Source of the DNA: DATIKM01 sp035477595
GTDB lineage: Bacteria; Armatimonadota; Chthonomonadetes; Chthonomonadales; CAJBBX01
Direction of reading: 5' to 3'
Assembly: GCA_035477595.1 (NCBI GenBank)
Contig: DATIKM010000012.1
Span: 1 to 64,000, forward strand
Length of the DNA: 64,000 nucleotides
The notes under the pieces were generated by a model, which was given only the letters and a program-made list of their open reading frames with translations, had not been told where the DNA came from and did no database searches. How positions within the stretch are numbered: the first letter of the stretch is position 1; each line of letters opens with the position of its first letter. A program made the position numbers and the translations under genes. Below are positions 15,858 to 24,875 of the stretch, one piece after another.

Positions 15858-16685
15858 ATGCAGATCACCGCCCAGATGGTCAGCCACCTGCGCGAGCAGA
15901 CGGGCGCCGGCATGATGGAGTGCAAGAAAGCCCTCACGGAGGCTGGCGGCGACGCTGAGCGCGCGCGCGACATCCTCCGCAGCAAGGGGAAGGCTGGCGC
16001 GGAGAAGCGCGCCGGGCGAACGGCAGCCGAGGGCGTGGTCGCACTCGCCTCAACGGACGCCGCCACGGCGCTCGTCGAGCTGAACTCGGAGACCGACTTC
16101 GTGGCGCGCAACGAGGGCTTCCGCGCGCTTGCGGCAGCGCTCGCCGAGGCTGCAGCCAGCGCGGACGCCGACACGCCCGACGCGCTCCTCGCAGCTCGAC
16201 CGGATCTGCGCATCCGCCTGGATGACACGCTCGCCAAGCTGCGCGAGAACATCGTGTTCCGCCGCATGAAGCGCATCGCCGCCTCGCCAGACACGGCCGT
16301 GGGCGCCTACGTGCACACGCTGACCAGCAAGACGGCCGCGCTCGTCGAGCTGGGCGGCGTATCGGGACCCGAGGCGATCGATCTGGCGCGGCAGATCGCG
16401 ATGCACGTGGCGGCGGCGAAGCCCCGCTACGCCGTGCGCCAGGAGGTGCCCGCCGACGTGCTGGAACGCGAGCGCCAGGTTCTGGCGGAGCTCACCCGCA
16501 ATGAGGGGAAGCCCGAGGCTGCGATCCCCAAGATCGTGGAGGGAAGGCTGAACAAGTTCTACGCAACGGTGTGCCTCGCGGACCAGCCCTACGTGCGCGA
16601 CCCCGCGATGAAGGTCGCCGACCTACTGAAGGCGACCGGCGCCACGCTCCGCGGCTTCACGCTCTACGTGGTCGGGCAGGAGTAG
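15858..16685 (+). CDS. tsf: Elongation factor Ts
   Basis: 275 residues. The N-terminal UBA-like domain (ITAQMVSHLREQTGAGMMECKKALTEAGGD) is followed by the conserved TDFVARNEGF, which contacts EF-Tu, and a C-terminal dimerisation module. It is the nucleotide-exchange factor for EF-Tu in the cytosol. CAGGAG precedes the ATG. Its TAG overlaps the GTG start of pyrH by one base, so termination and restart are coupled. Confidence 0.97.
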   Translation: MQITAQMVSHLREQTGAGMMECKKALTEAGGDAERARDILRSKGKAGAEKRAGRTAAEGVVALASTDAATALVELNSETDFVARNEGFRALAAALAEAAASADADTPDALLAARPDLRIRLDDTLAKLRENIVFRRMKRIAASPDTAVGAYVHTLTSKTAALVELGGVSGPEAIDLARQIAMHVAAAKPRYAVRQEVPADVLERERQVLAELTRNEGKPEAAIPKIVEGRLNKFYATVCLADQPYVRDPAMKVADLLKATGATLRGFTLYVVGQE

Positions 16686-17407
16686 TGGCACAGGTCCGCT
16701 GGCCGCGCGTCATGTTGAAGCTGTCCGGCGAGGCGATGGCCGGAGGGCGCGGGCTTGGCTTCGATGTCGCCGCAATAGACGCTATCGCTCGCGAGGTGGG
16801 TGAGGCGAAGGCGACGGGGGCCGAGATCGCGATCATGGTCGGCGGCGGCAACATCATGCGGGGAGCGAGAACGGCCGAGGCGGATCGCGACCGGAGCGCC
16901 GCCGACTCGATCGGCATGCTGGCAACCGTTCAGAATGGCCTGGCGCTCCAGGAGGCCCTCGAGCGTCAGGGCCATGACACACGCCTGCAGAGCGCCATCA
17001 CGATGAGTGCCGTGGCAGAGCCCTTCATCCGCCGCCGCGCGATCCGGCACCTCGAGAAGGGCCGCATCGTGATCCTGAGCGCCGGCACCGGCAACCCGTA
17101 CTTCTCCACGGACACAGCCGCCGCGCTCAGGGCCCTCGAGGTGCGAGCTCAGGCCGTGCTCAAGGCCACGAACGTGGATGGGATATACGACCGCGATCCG
17201 CACAAGCATCCAGATGCGCGGCGCTACCGCCGGCTGACCTACGACCAGTGCATCGAGCAGAGGCTGGGGGTGATGGACCTGACCGCCTTCACGCTCTGCG
17301 CAGAAAACGACCTGCCCGTCGTCGTATTCGATTTGGGAGCACCGGGGAACGTGCGACGCGCGGTCCTCGGCGAAGATGTGGGCACCGTGGTGGGGAGGGA
17401 GCCATGA
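16685..17407 (+). CDS. pyrH: UMP kinase
   Basis: 240 residues of the amino-acid-kinase fold: RVMLKLSGEAMAG, IAIMVGGGNIMRG, then DSIGMLATVQNGLAL, RAIRHLEKGRIVILSAGTGNPYFSTDTAAAL and KATNVDGIYDRDP. It phosphorylates UMP to UDP and is normally hexameric and controlled by UTP/GTP. The GTG start at 16685 shares a base with the tsf stop, with AGGAG inside tsf as ribosome-binding site. It overlaps frr by 4 bp (ATGA). Confidence 0.97.
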   Translation: MAQVRWPRVMLKLSGEAMAGGRGLGFDVAAIDAIAREVGEAKATGAEIAIMVGGGNIMRGARTAEADRDRSAADSIGMLATVQNGLALQEALERQGHDTRLQSAITMSAVAEPFIRRRAIRHLEKGRIVILSAGTGNPYFSTDTAAALRALEVRAQAVLKATNVDGIYDRDPHKHPDARRYRRLTYDQCIEQRLGVMDLTAFTLCAENDLPVVVFDLGAPGNVRRAVLGEDVGTVVGREP

Positions 17408-17964
17408 CCATCGACGAGCTGCTTCGCGAAACCGAGTCGAAGATGAAGAAGAGCGTGGAGGCAACGCGCCACGAGTTCACGCTCATCAGGACGGGTCGCG
17501 CCAACCCGGCCATGCTCGAGCCCATCGTTGTGACTGCCTATGGCGCCGAGATGGGGCTTGCGCAACTGGCATCGATCACTGTGCCCGATCCGCGCCAGCT
17601 TCTCATCACGCCCTTCGACAAGAACACGCTGAGCGCCATCGAGAAGGCCATCCAGAAGTCCGACCTGAACCTCACGCCGAACAGCGACGGCATCGCTATC
17701 CGCTTGAACATTCCGCCGCTGAACGAGGAGCGCCGCAAGGAGCTGACCAAGCAGCTTCACAAGAAGGCCGAGCACGGCCTCGCCGCGATCCGCAACGTGC
17801 GGCACGACTGCAACAACCACCTGCGAAACCTCACCAAGAACCGTGAGATCGGCGAGGATGACGAGAAGCGCGCGCTCGACAAGGTCCAGAAGATGACCGA
17901 CCGGCACAGCGCGGAGATCGACGCCGCCGCCAAGGCGAAGGAGCGGGAGCTCCTCGAGGTCTAG
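17404..17964 (+). CDS. frr: Ribosome recycling factor
   Basis: 186 residues, the standard length. It opens MTIDELLRETESKMKKSVEATRHEFTLIRTGRANPAML and has the conserved TPFDKNTLSAIEKAIQKSDLNLTPNSDG and IRLNIPPLNEERRKEL. It releases mRNA and tRNA from post-termination ribosomes with EF-G. GGGAGGGA lies just upstream of the ATG inside pyrH. A terminator hairpin follows 7 bp after the stop. Confidence 0.97.
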   Translation: MTIDELLRETESKMKKSVEATRHEFTLIRTGRANPAMLEPIVVTAYGAEMGLAQLASITVPDPRQLLITPFDKNTLSAIEKAIQKSDLNLTPNSDGIAIRLNIPPLNEERRKELTKQLHKKAEHGLAAIRNVRHDCNNHLRNLTKNREIGEDDEKRALDKVQKMTDRHSAEIDAAAKAKERELLEV

Positions 17965-17970
17965 CCGTCT

Positions 17971-18000
17971 GCGGGCCGGCGGACCGCTCCGCCGGCCCGC
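17971..18000 (+). terminator. Terminator hairpin after frr
   Basis: A perfect 13-bp stem (17971-17983 with 17988-18000, core GGGCCGGCGGA) closes a 4-nt loop directly after frr. It probably ends or attenuates the rpsB-frr transcript before uppS. Confidence 0.7.
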
Positions 18001-18026
18001 TCAGTTCGCCGGCACCCCACACCACC

Positions 18027-18803
18027 GTGGACACCTCCTCTTGCCCCGCCCACCCCAATCTGCCGGCCGGGATCGACCCGCAGCGCGTCCCCGCGCACGT
18101 CGCCATCATCATGGATGGCAACGGGCGGTGGGCGCAGGAGCGGGGCGAGGACCGGCTCATGGGCCACTGGCAGGGCTACCGCACCCTCAAGCAGACGGTC
18201 TACGCCGCCGCCGATCTGGGAATCCGCTATCTGACCGTCTACGGCTTCTCCTCGGAGAACTGGCGCCGGCCGGCCTCCGAAGTCGACGGCCTCATGCAGC
18301 TCATGCTCGCGGCCATCCGCAACGAGATCGACGAGCTGGCGGAGCGTCGCGTGCGCCTCCGGGTGATCGGGCGGATGCGCGAGCTGCCCGCCGACCTCCA
18401 GCGCGAGTTCCAGGAAGCGATGGACCGCACCGCGGGGAACTCCGGCCTGACCTTCTCCCTGGCGATCAACTACGGCGGGCGCGCTGAGATCGTGGACGCT
18501 GTGCGGGCCCTGGCCGCGGAGGCGGTGACTGGCAGCCTCGATCCATGCTCCATCGACGAATCGGAGATCGCCAAGCGGCTCTACGCCCCCGATACGCCTG
18601 ATCCCGACTTGCTCATTCGCACCGCCGGCGAGATGCGTCTCTCCAACTTCCTACTGTGGGAGACCGCCTACGCCGAGATCTGGGTCACGCCCGCCTTCTG
18701 GCCGGAGTTCAGCCGCGACATGCTCTGCCAGGCCGTGGCGGACTTCCAGAAGCGCGTGCGCAAGTTCGGCGCCGTCGCCCTGCAGCCCGACCCGTCCGCC
18801 TGA
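18027..18803 (+). CDS. uppS: Undecaprenyl diphosphate synthase (cis-prenyltransferase)
   Basis: 258 residues with the family hallmarks HVAIIMDGNGRWAQERG (catalytic Asp30), YLTVYGFSSENWRRP, AINYGGRAEIVDAV and DLLIRTAGEMRLSNFLLWE. It condenses isopentenyl units onto farnesyl diphosphate to make the lipid carrier for peptidoglycan and other wall polymers. The GTG start at 18027 lacks a clear ribosome-binding site. The usual neighbours cdsA and dxr are missing; a respiratory operon follows instead. Confidence 0.95.
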   Translation: MDTSSCPAHPNLPAGIDPQRVPAHVAIIMDGNGRWAQERGEDRLMGHWQGYRTLKQTVYAAADLGIRYLTVYGFSSENWRRPASEVDGLMQLMLAAIRNEIDELAERRVRLRVIGRMRELPADLQREFQEAMDRTAGNSGLTFSLAINYGGRAEIVDAVRALAAEAVTGSLDPCSIDESEIAKRLYAPDTPDPDLLIRTAGEMRLSNFLLWETAYAEIWVTPAFWPEFSRDMLCQAVADFQKRVRKFGAVALQPDPSA

Positions 18804-18927
18804 CGAAGGAACCGCCCGCCCTCACGGCGAAGCGGCCCCCCGCACGGCTTGTGTCCGCTGCATCCCACACCCGCCGCCCGCCGTCCGCGCTGCCGAGGGC
18901 GTCAGGTCCCTCCCACGGGAGCCCACG

Positions 18928-20349
18928 ATGCACTACCCGTTCTGGTATGTTCCTGGCCTCACCGCGCCGATGCTGATCGCCATAGTCGCCGTGGCCCACA
19001 TTCTGGTGGCGTCCTATGCGGTGGGTGGCGGCTTCTTCCTCGCGATAGAGGTCCGTCACGCCTACCGCACCGGGAACCACGCGTACCTCGAGTACCTGCG
19101 CGGGCACGCGTGGTTCTTCATCCTGCTCACGGAGGTCCTGGGCGCCATCACCGGGGTGGGCATCTGGTGGGCGATCGGGCTGGCCTCTCCGCTGCCCACC
19201 TCCTACCTGATCAACACCTTCGTCTTCGGCTGGGGGATGGAGTACGTCACCTTCATCGTCGAGATCGTGTCGGCGTTCCTCTTCTTCTACCTGTGGGGCA
19301 AGGTGCCGGCGCTGGTTCACCAGCGCATCGGCTTCATCTACGCCTGGTCGGCGTGGCTGAGCCTCGTGATCATCACGGGGATCACCAGCTTCATGCTCCA
19401 GCCAGGCGCCTGGCAGGGCAACTTCTGGCTTGCCATGGCGAACCCGCAGGCGCTGCCGCAGATCATGGCGCGCACGGGCGCCTCTCTCCTGCTGGCGACA
19501 CTCTACGTCTACCTCCACGCCTCGTTCCGGGCCAAGCCGGCCGGCATGCGGGAGATGATCGCGAAGCGTGCGGGGCGCCCCGCAATGCTGGGCGCAGCCC
19601 TTATCACGGTCGGTGGCCTCCTCTGGCTGGCCCTCCTGCCGCCGAGCGCGCTGATGGCGATCGAGGGAGCCGCCACGCTAAACATTCTGGTGGCGCTCAT
19701 CTTCGTGATCAGCGGCACCCTGTTCGCGATGTTCTACTTCGGCGCGTACCGGAACCCGAGCTGGCTCAGCCCCGGGTTCGCGATCGTGCTGTTGGCGATG
19801 GGCTTCATGGTGACCGGCGCCGGCGAGTTCGTGCGCGAGGCCGTACGGAAGCCGTTCGTCATCTACGGCGAGGTCTACAGCCACAATCTGATGACGGCGC
19901 AGGTGAAGCCCGCCCAGACCGAGGGGTTCCTGCAGACCGGCGTCTGGACCCGGCACCACGTGACGCGCGAGTTCCCGTCCGTGATGGACGAGAGTGGCCG
20001 GGTGGTCTCAGCCAGACTCCTTGAGCTATCGCTGCCGGACAAGGTGCGCGTCGGCGAGACGCTGTATCACCACCACTGCGGGTCATGCCACGCATTGAGC
20101 GGCTACAGCGGGCTGCGCGGACTGCTGCGCGGCCGGGACCGCGAGATGCTGCGCGGCCTGATCGCCAACATGGATCGCTACCACTTCCTCATGCCGCCCT
20201 GGTCGGGCACGGCAGAAGAGGCCGAGGTGCTCAAGGAGTACCTCGCGACGATCGCGCTGCCGCATCCGTTCCGCAACGGTGGCACGGTTCGGCGGCCGTC
20301 TGGCCCGGCTCGAGTCGACGCCGGCGACCGCTCGCACACAGGAGGGTAG
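18928..20349 (+). CDS. CydA-like cytochrome bd oxidase subunit fused to a heme-c domain
   Basis: 473 residues with about nine hydrophobic segments up to residue 300, in the layout of cytochrome bd subunit I. His24 in AVAHILVASYAVGGG fits the first heme ligand. Glu105 and Glu112 in GWGMEYVTFIVEIVSAFLFF fit the conserved proton/heme glutamates. The quinol signature GRQPW is replaced by VRKPF (306-310). After the membrane part comes a soluble domain with one c-type heme site CGSCH (384-388) and Met422 as likely axial ligand. Electrons may therefore enter through heme c rather than from quinol directly. The gene downstream starts 4 bp after the stop. Confidence 0.85.
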   Translation: MHYPFWYVPGLTAPMLIAIVAVAHILVASYAVGGGFFLAIEVRHAYRTGNHAYLEYLRGHAWFFILLTEVLGAITGVGIWWAIGLASPLPTSYLINTFVFGWGMEYVTFIVEIVSAFLFFYLWGKVPALVHQRIGFIYAWSAWLSLVIITGITSFMLQPGAWQGNFWLAMANPQALPQIMARTGASLLLATLYVYLHASFRAKPAGMREMIAKRAGRPAMLGAALITVGGLLWLALLPPSALMAIEGAATLNILVALIFVISGTLFAMFYFGAYRNPSWLSPGFAIVLLAMGFMVTGAGEFVREAVRKPFVIYGEVYSHNLMTAQVKPAQTEGFLQTGVWTRHHVTREFPSVMDESGRVVSARLLELSLPDKVRVGETLYHHHCGSCHALSGYSGLRGLLRGRDREMLRGLIANMDRYHFLMPPWSGTAEEAEVLKEYLATIALPHPFRNGGTVRRPSGPARVDAGDRSHTGG

Positions 20350-20353
20350 AGCG

Positions 20354-21478
20354 ATGGACGAGTTTCCACTCGCACCGCCGAGCGCGGGGGGCAACCCGGC
20401 GCCGCTCTGGTTCCTGGTCTTCTTCAAGACGCTGGGTTTTGCGCTGCACATGGGCCCGATGCACGTCTGGTTCGCCGGCCTTGCCCTCGCGGCGGTGCTG
20501 AGCATGGCCGGGTACGGTCATGCCAGGAGACTTGCCCGCCGTCTCGTTAGCGCGATGCCCGTCTTCATCGCGCTGGGCGTCAACTTCGGCATCGTGCCGC
20601 TGCTCTTCGTGCAGGTGGCCTACTACCCGGTCATCTACCCGGCCAACATCCTCATGGGCTGGTTCTGGTTCTCCGTGATACCGCTCCTCATGCTCGCCTA
20701 TTACGGGGTCTACTACTACGCCGTCAGCATCCGGCGCGATCGCGTCGGGCCGCTTGCCATCGTGGCGGGGGTCGTCAGTGCGGCCTGCTTCCTAGCCATC
20801 GGGTTCATCTTCACCAACAACTTCGCGCTGATGACGAACCACGAACAGATGCTCGCGATCTACGACCGCACGAGCGTCGCTGGCGCCGTGACCGGCCTCG
20901 CGCTGAACGCCGACGATCCCACGGTGCTTCCTCGCTGGCTGATGGTCCTCGGCCTGGCGATGACCACCACCGCAGTGTTCGTGATGGCGGACGCCGCGCT
21001 CATCGCAAAGCGGGAGACCGCCGACTACCGGGCGTGGGCGCGTCGGTTCTCCCTCGTCTTGCAGCTTGTGGGGTCGGCGTGGTTCGCGGCGTTCGGCTCG
21101 TGGTACCTCTTCGGGACGCTCGCGCCTGCCACCCTGGCCGCAGCGCGCGCCGACCTCGCCATCACAGTCCTGATGGCGCTCACCGCCGTGGGACCGGCGC
21201 TCACGTTCGCGGCGCTGTGGATGGCATCGCGGTCCGGCGAGGCTCGCTGGGTCTGGGCGGCGGTGGCGGCTCAGTTCGTCGTTCTTGCGCTCAACGCCGT
21301 GAGCCGTCAGTGGGTGCAGAACGTCGAGCTGGCACGGTTCTTCGATCCGGCGCGCCTGCCGGTCGACACACAGATGAGCCCGCTGATCGCATTCCTCGTG
21401 ACGTTCACCGTCGGGATCGCGATCATCGTCTGGATGGTGCGGCAGGCGGTTGTGGCACTCCGCGCGCAGAAGGCCTGA
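20354..21478 (+). CDS. Multi-pass membrane partner of the bd-like oxidase
   Basis: 374 residues with about nine transmembrane segments and little soluble sequence. It opens MDEFPLAPPSAGGNPAPLWFLVFFKTLGFALHMGPMHVWFAG, with two histidines (32 and 37) near the start of the first helix, reminiscent of a CydA-type ligand helix. It is not recognisable as CydB. Start and order (GGAGGG, 4-bp gap) make it the obligate partner of the upstream heme-c CydA-like subunit. It may be a CydA paralogue acting in place of CydB, or a family-specific subunit. Confidence 0.7.
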   Translation: MDEFPLAPPSAGGNPAPLWFLVFFKTLGFALHMGPMHVWFAGLALAAVLSMAGYGHARRLARRLVSAMPVFIALGVNFGIVPLLFVQVAYYPVIYPANILMGWFWFSVIPLLMLAYYGVYYYAVSIRRDRVGPLAIVAGVVSAACFLAIGFIFTNNFALMTNHEQMLAIYDRTSVAGAVTGLALNADDPTVLPRWLMVLGLAMTTTAVFVMADAALIAKRETADYRAWARRFSLVLQLVGSAWFAAFGSWYLFGTLAPATLAAARADLAITVLMALTAVGPALTFAALWMASRSGEARWVWAAVAAQFVVLALNAVSRQWVQNVELARFFDPARLPVDTQMSPLIAFLVTFTVGIAIIVWMVRQAVVALRAQKA

Positions 21479-21551
21479 CCGCTCGGGAGAGACCGCCATC
21501 ACGGCAGCCGGGCGCATCGTCCGTCCCGGGACGCCGCGAGCGTCTGTGTCC

Positions 21552-22196
21552 CTATCCCTCGCCCGCCAGTCTGCGATACAGCAGATACGAGTGGACGCAG
21601 GGCCAGAGCGTCGCGCCGACCACGGCGACGAAGCAGAGCCATGGCGGGACGCCGACGAGCGCCCCGAGCCCCGCCGCCAGCCCGGTGCCCACCATCAGCC
21701 TCCCTGCCAGCCGGTGCGTCTGCCGCCAGACGAGGTCGTTCGCGAGCGTCCACGGCGTGCGGATCCCGACCACGCTGTTGCGCCGCGTGCGGCCCATCAG
21801 GTTGCCCATGGCAGCCATCAGCAGGCAGAAGCCGGCGATGAGCGCCCGGCTCACATCCAGCCTCTCGTTGAGGCCGGCGTGGATCGTGATCGCGTGAATG
21901 AAGACGGCGAACCCCTGGAGCAGCGCCATGATGGTGTTGAAGGCGCCGTGGAGCGGTTGCCTGCCGAGCTGCTCGCGTGAGAGGAGCGGTAGGAGCACGA
22001 GCATCAGGAGGAACACGATGCTCAGTCCGGGCGCCATCGCCACGGCGACGCTCTTGTGCGACCAGCCGTCCGGCTGGCCGTGGATGTTCCAGTGCGTGGG
22101 CACCCGGTCCGGAAGCGCGGGATACACCCATGCTGCGTAGGCCGCCATCGCGGCGATGGCGAGCAGGCTGATGAGAACCGCCCTGCCGCGTGTCAT
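21552..22196 (-). CDS. sdpI: SdpI-family membrane protein
   Basis: 214 residues with about six transmembrane helices. The N-terminal DUF1648 signature PTHWNIHGQPDGW and the C-terminal SdpI signature MGRTRRNSVVGIRTPWTLANDLVWRQTHR are both present. In Bacillus SdpI gives immunity to the SDP toxin and sequesters its repressor at the membrane; many homologues occur without the toxin. Its ATG overlaps the ArsR gene stop by 4 bp (ATGA), matching the known sdpR-sdpI arrangement. No sdpABC genes are in the window. Confidence 0.88.
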   Translation of the reverse strand: MTRGRAVLISLLAIAAMAAYAAWVYPALPDRVPTHWNIHGQPDGWSHKSVAVAMAPGLSIVFLLMLVLLPLLSREQLGRQPLHGAFNTIMALLQGFAVFIHAITIHAGLNERLDVSRALIAGFCLLMAAMGNLMGRTRRNSVVGIRTPWTLANDLVWRQTHRLAGRLMVGTGLAAGLGALVGVPPWLCFVAVVGATLWPCVHSYLLYRRLAGEG

Positions 22197-22483
22197 CGGT
22201 GTTCCCCTTCCTCGTCCGCACTCACGCCGAAGATGTCCATGAGGTTGGCGACAATGTCCTGGAAGACGGTGGTGTTCAGCGAGTAGACGATCTGCTGCCC
22301 CTCGCGGCGCGCGACGACGAGGTCGGCCTGCTTCAGCACGCTGTAGTGGTGCGACATCGAGGGCGCCGTGATGGGAAAGCGCTCGGCCAGCTCTCCGGCG
22401 GTCATGTCGCGCTCGTTGAGCAGGCGGATGATGCTCCGCCGCGTGGGGTCCGCGAGCGCCTTGAAGACCGCGTCGATGGTCAT
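22193..22483 (-). CDS. sdpR: ArsR-family winged-helix repressor (SdpR-like)
   Basis: 96 residues: FKALADPTRRSIIRLLNERDMTAGELAERF, then recognition helix ITAPSMSHHYSVLKQADLVVARREGQQIVYSLN. It lacks metal-binding cysteine clusters, so the signal is probably protein sequestration by the SdpI partner, as in Bacillus. It is first in the two-gene unit and likely represses its own promoter. Confidence 0.9.
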   Translation of the reverse strand: MTIDAVFKALADPTRRSIIRLLNERDMTAGELAERFPITAPSMSHHYSVLKQADLVVARREGQQIVYSLNTTVFQDIVANLMDIFGVSADEEGEHR

Positions 22484-22486
22484 GGT

Positions 22487-22518
22487 TTCGATCCCTGTAC
22501 ACTTGGCTAACGATCGAA
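22487..22518 (-). promoter_or_regulatory. Candidate operator upstream of sdpR
   Basis: TTCGATC (22487-22493) and GATCGAA (22512-22518) form an inverted repeat with an 18-bp gap just upstream of the repressor start. Position suits autoregulation, but the gap is larger than usual for ArsR operators. Confidence 0.25.
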
Positions 22519-22627
22519 GGCTTTTGCGGGTTTCGCGATGTTTCGGTCCGGCGGAACCCCTCAGCGAGGTAGCGCACGGGAGCGTACTCCCACTGGCCCC
22601 CCTACGACCGCGCAGCGCAGCCTTCGC

Positions 22628-24580
22628 TCAGGCCGCGCCTCCCTCGATGTCCGGCAGGTCGAACACGCGGAGCATCCCGGGCAGGAGCGCCGACTTGATA
22701 TCGCGCGAGTCGTAGTAGCGCTCGCCCACCCAGTCCGCCATGGCGCGCCACCCGGAGGCCGCCTCCACGCCGCGGATGCGCTCGTCAAGCGCCGCTGCCA
22801 GGCGGCCGTAGAGGCCGTGCACCCCGGCGACCCGAAGTCGCAGGTCTCCCACATCCGCCCCGGGCCATTCCGCCAGCACGTCGAGGCAGCGGAGCACATC
22901 CCAGACGCGCAGCGCGCACAGGCTGTCGTCCAGCCAGTGCAGATCGTCCGCGAGCTTGTGGATAACACCGTAGAACCGGTCCGGCGCGTAGAAGGCGTGC
23001 AGCGGGTTTGGCAGCAGGGCGCCGGCGCCGCTCACGTCGAGCACAAGGACGGCGCGACCATCCGCGCAGGTCTGGCGCAGCCACGTCCCGTGTGGCTCGA
23101 GGCAGGAAGTTCCCCCGTCCCACAACGCGATGGTGACGCGCAGGCTCAGTCCGCGCCTGTCGATGTCGCGGAAGAGGACGCCGTGGCCCAGGAGGTCGGG
23201 CTGCGACCACCAGACCGCCGCGGTCGCCTCCAGCCGGTCCACACGCCACTGGGCGAAGAAGCGTGGGTTGAGGTCGCAGCGCTCCCGATGCGCCTCGACT
23301 CTGGCGCGCAGCCAGGCGACGGCCAGTGCGCGGCGCTCGGAGGCGGGGACGCGCGCGCGCTCCGCCTCAGCCTCCCGGAGCCGCTCGCGGCTGGCGTCGA
23401 AGACCCACCGCGACTCCGCCGACTCCTCGCGCACCTGGCCGGCCCGCGTGCACCAGAGCGCCTCCGCTGGGCGCGGCGCCACCCGGCTCTCATCCACCTC
23501 CGCCTCGCGTCCGAGCAGATGCCGCGAGAGGAACCGCGTGGCGGCGCGCGCCAGGTGCGGCGTGTAGGCGTGGCCCGCACAGTCCACCACCAGCTCCAGC
23601 GCCTCGGGTTGTCCGAACAGTCCCCACACGCGACGGCAGCGCTCCACCGTCCGCCGCGTGCCCTCGATGGGGAAGAAGTCGCCGGTCACCGCGAGTACGC
23701 ATACGGGCTTCGGCGCCATCGCGAGCAGGATGTCCTCGTGGTCGTAGCCCCGGGCGGTGAACCCGGGCCAGATCTGCTCGGCGTCCTGCGCGCCGCCGCT
23801 GAGCATGTAGGTCTGGCGGTTCATGATGAAGGTGCCCGGCGCTGCCGCCGCCACGCGCGGGTCCGCCAGCATCAGGAGCGAGCACTGCGTGCCGCCGCCC
23901 GAGTTCCCCGTGATGCCGATCCGCGCGGGGTCGACCTCGGGCCGGGCGGCGAGGTAGTCCAGGCTGCGCAGCGCATCGTGGAGCATGTAGCGGGCCTGGC
24001 TGTCTCCCAGTGGCACGCACTGCGCGCCCGAGTGGTCGTGGTCAGGGCAGCACTCGGCGATTGCGGGAGCGGCGATGGCCGGCTCCCAGTAGCTGAACCG
24101 CTCGCCCTGCCCGATCGGGTCCTGCGCCAGCACCACGAGGCCCGCAAGCGCGAGGCGCTGGCAGACCGCCTGGTACTCGGGGTAGGCCTTCGCCTGGGAA
24201 GCGTGGCCACAGAGGAAGAGCACCGCACCCGTCGGACCGTCGAGCCTATCGGGCACGTAGAGGTTCGTCGTTACGAAGGTCCGCGGCCGCGACTCGAGGA
24301 TGAGCTTCTCAATGCGGTAGCCATCGCCCTCGAGGACGCCCGTCGTGCTGCACGGTGGAATGCAGGCAGTCTCCGGCAGGCCCCCGAGCGAGGCGATGAA
24401 GGTCTCCCGCAGCCGGCGCTGGTATGCCGCCACCGCGTCCGGGTCGAGCAGCGCATCGCGCGCCCTGTCTCCCGCAGCGAACGCCCGGTCCGAGCGGCGG
24501 TACACGTGGCGTTTGAGCTGGTCGCGGACGTCGTAGAACCCGTCGCCAGGCGAGGCGGCTTCGATCTCGCGCAGGGTCAT
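22628..24580 (-). CDS. Alpha/beta hydrolase (acetyl-xylan-esterase-like)
   Basis: 650 residues. An N-terminal helical region is followed by an alpha/beta hydrolase core: YVPDRLDGPTGAVLFLCGH (oxyanion region), LAQDPIGQGE, and the nucleophile elbow GITGNSGGGTQ with Ser227. The acid is probably in VLAVTGDFFP, and the His in DCAGHAYTPHL. The last ~270 residues contain further alpha/beta sequence without recognised motifs. No signal peptide is seen, so it is probably cytosolic. Likely an esterase acting on acylated sugars; substrate unknown. The ATG at 24580 follows GGGAGAGG. Confidence 0.75.
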   Translation of the reverse strand: MTLREIEAASPGDGFYDVRDQLKRHVYRRSDRAFAAGDRARDALLDPDAVAAYQRRLRETFIASLGGLPETACIPPCSTTGVLEGDGYRIEKLILESRPRTFVTTNLYVPDRLDGPTGAVLFLCGHASQAKAYPEYQAVCQRLALAGLVVLAQDPIGQGERFSYWEPAIAAPAIAECCPDHDHSGAQCVPLGDSQARYMLHDALRSLDYLAARPEVDPARIGITGNSGGGTQCSLLMLADPRVAAAAPGTFIMNRQTYMLSGGAQDAEQIWPGFTARGYDHEDILLAMAPKPVCVLAVTGDFFPIEGTRRTVERCRRVWGLFGQPEALELVVDCAGHAYTPHLARAATRFLSRHLLGREAEVDESRVAPRPAEALWCTRAGQVREESAESRWVFDASRERLREAEAERARVPASERRALAVAWLRARVEAHRERCDLNPRFFAQWRVDRLEATAAVWWSQPDLLGHGVLFRDIDRRGLSLRVTIALWDGGTSCLEPHGTWLRQTCADGRAVLVLDVSGAGALLPNPLHAFYAPDRFYGVIHKLADDLHWLDDSLCALRVWDVLRCLDVLAEWPGADVGDLRLRVAGVHGLYGRLAAALDERIRGVEAASGWRAMADWVGERYYDSRDIKSALLPGMLRVFDLPDIEGGAA

Positions 24581-24875
24581 CGGACCTCTCCCAGGGCCGC
24601 GGCGCATGCGCGCGCGCCGCTCCAGCGGAGGCGCCGGCGCGCCGAGCGAGCGAACCTGCGCCCCTGCCGTCGCGCGAGCGCCACACAGCGCGTCTGCGGC
24701 GGCCGCCGCCATCGCGCGACCCGCGGCCTCCCGCTGTACGGACGATCGTTCAACTCGCTCCGTTGCCTGCCCGCGCGCCGCAACCCCACGCGCCGCTCCC
24801 TCCCGTGCGCGCGATGGGGAGGAGCCGGCCTAGCTTCCCACGAATGGGAGAGCACGATTGCAGGAGGCGCACGCG

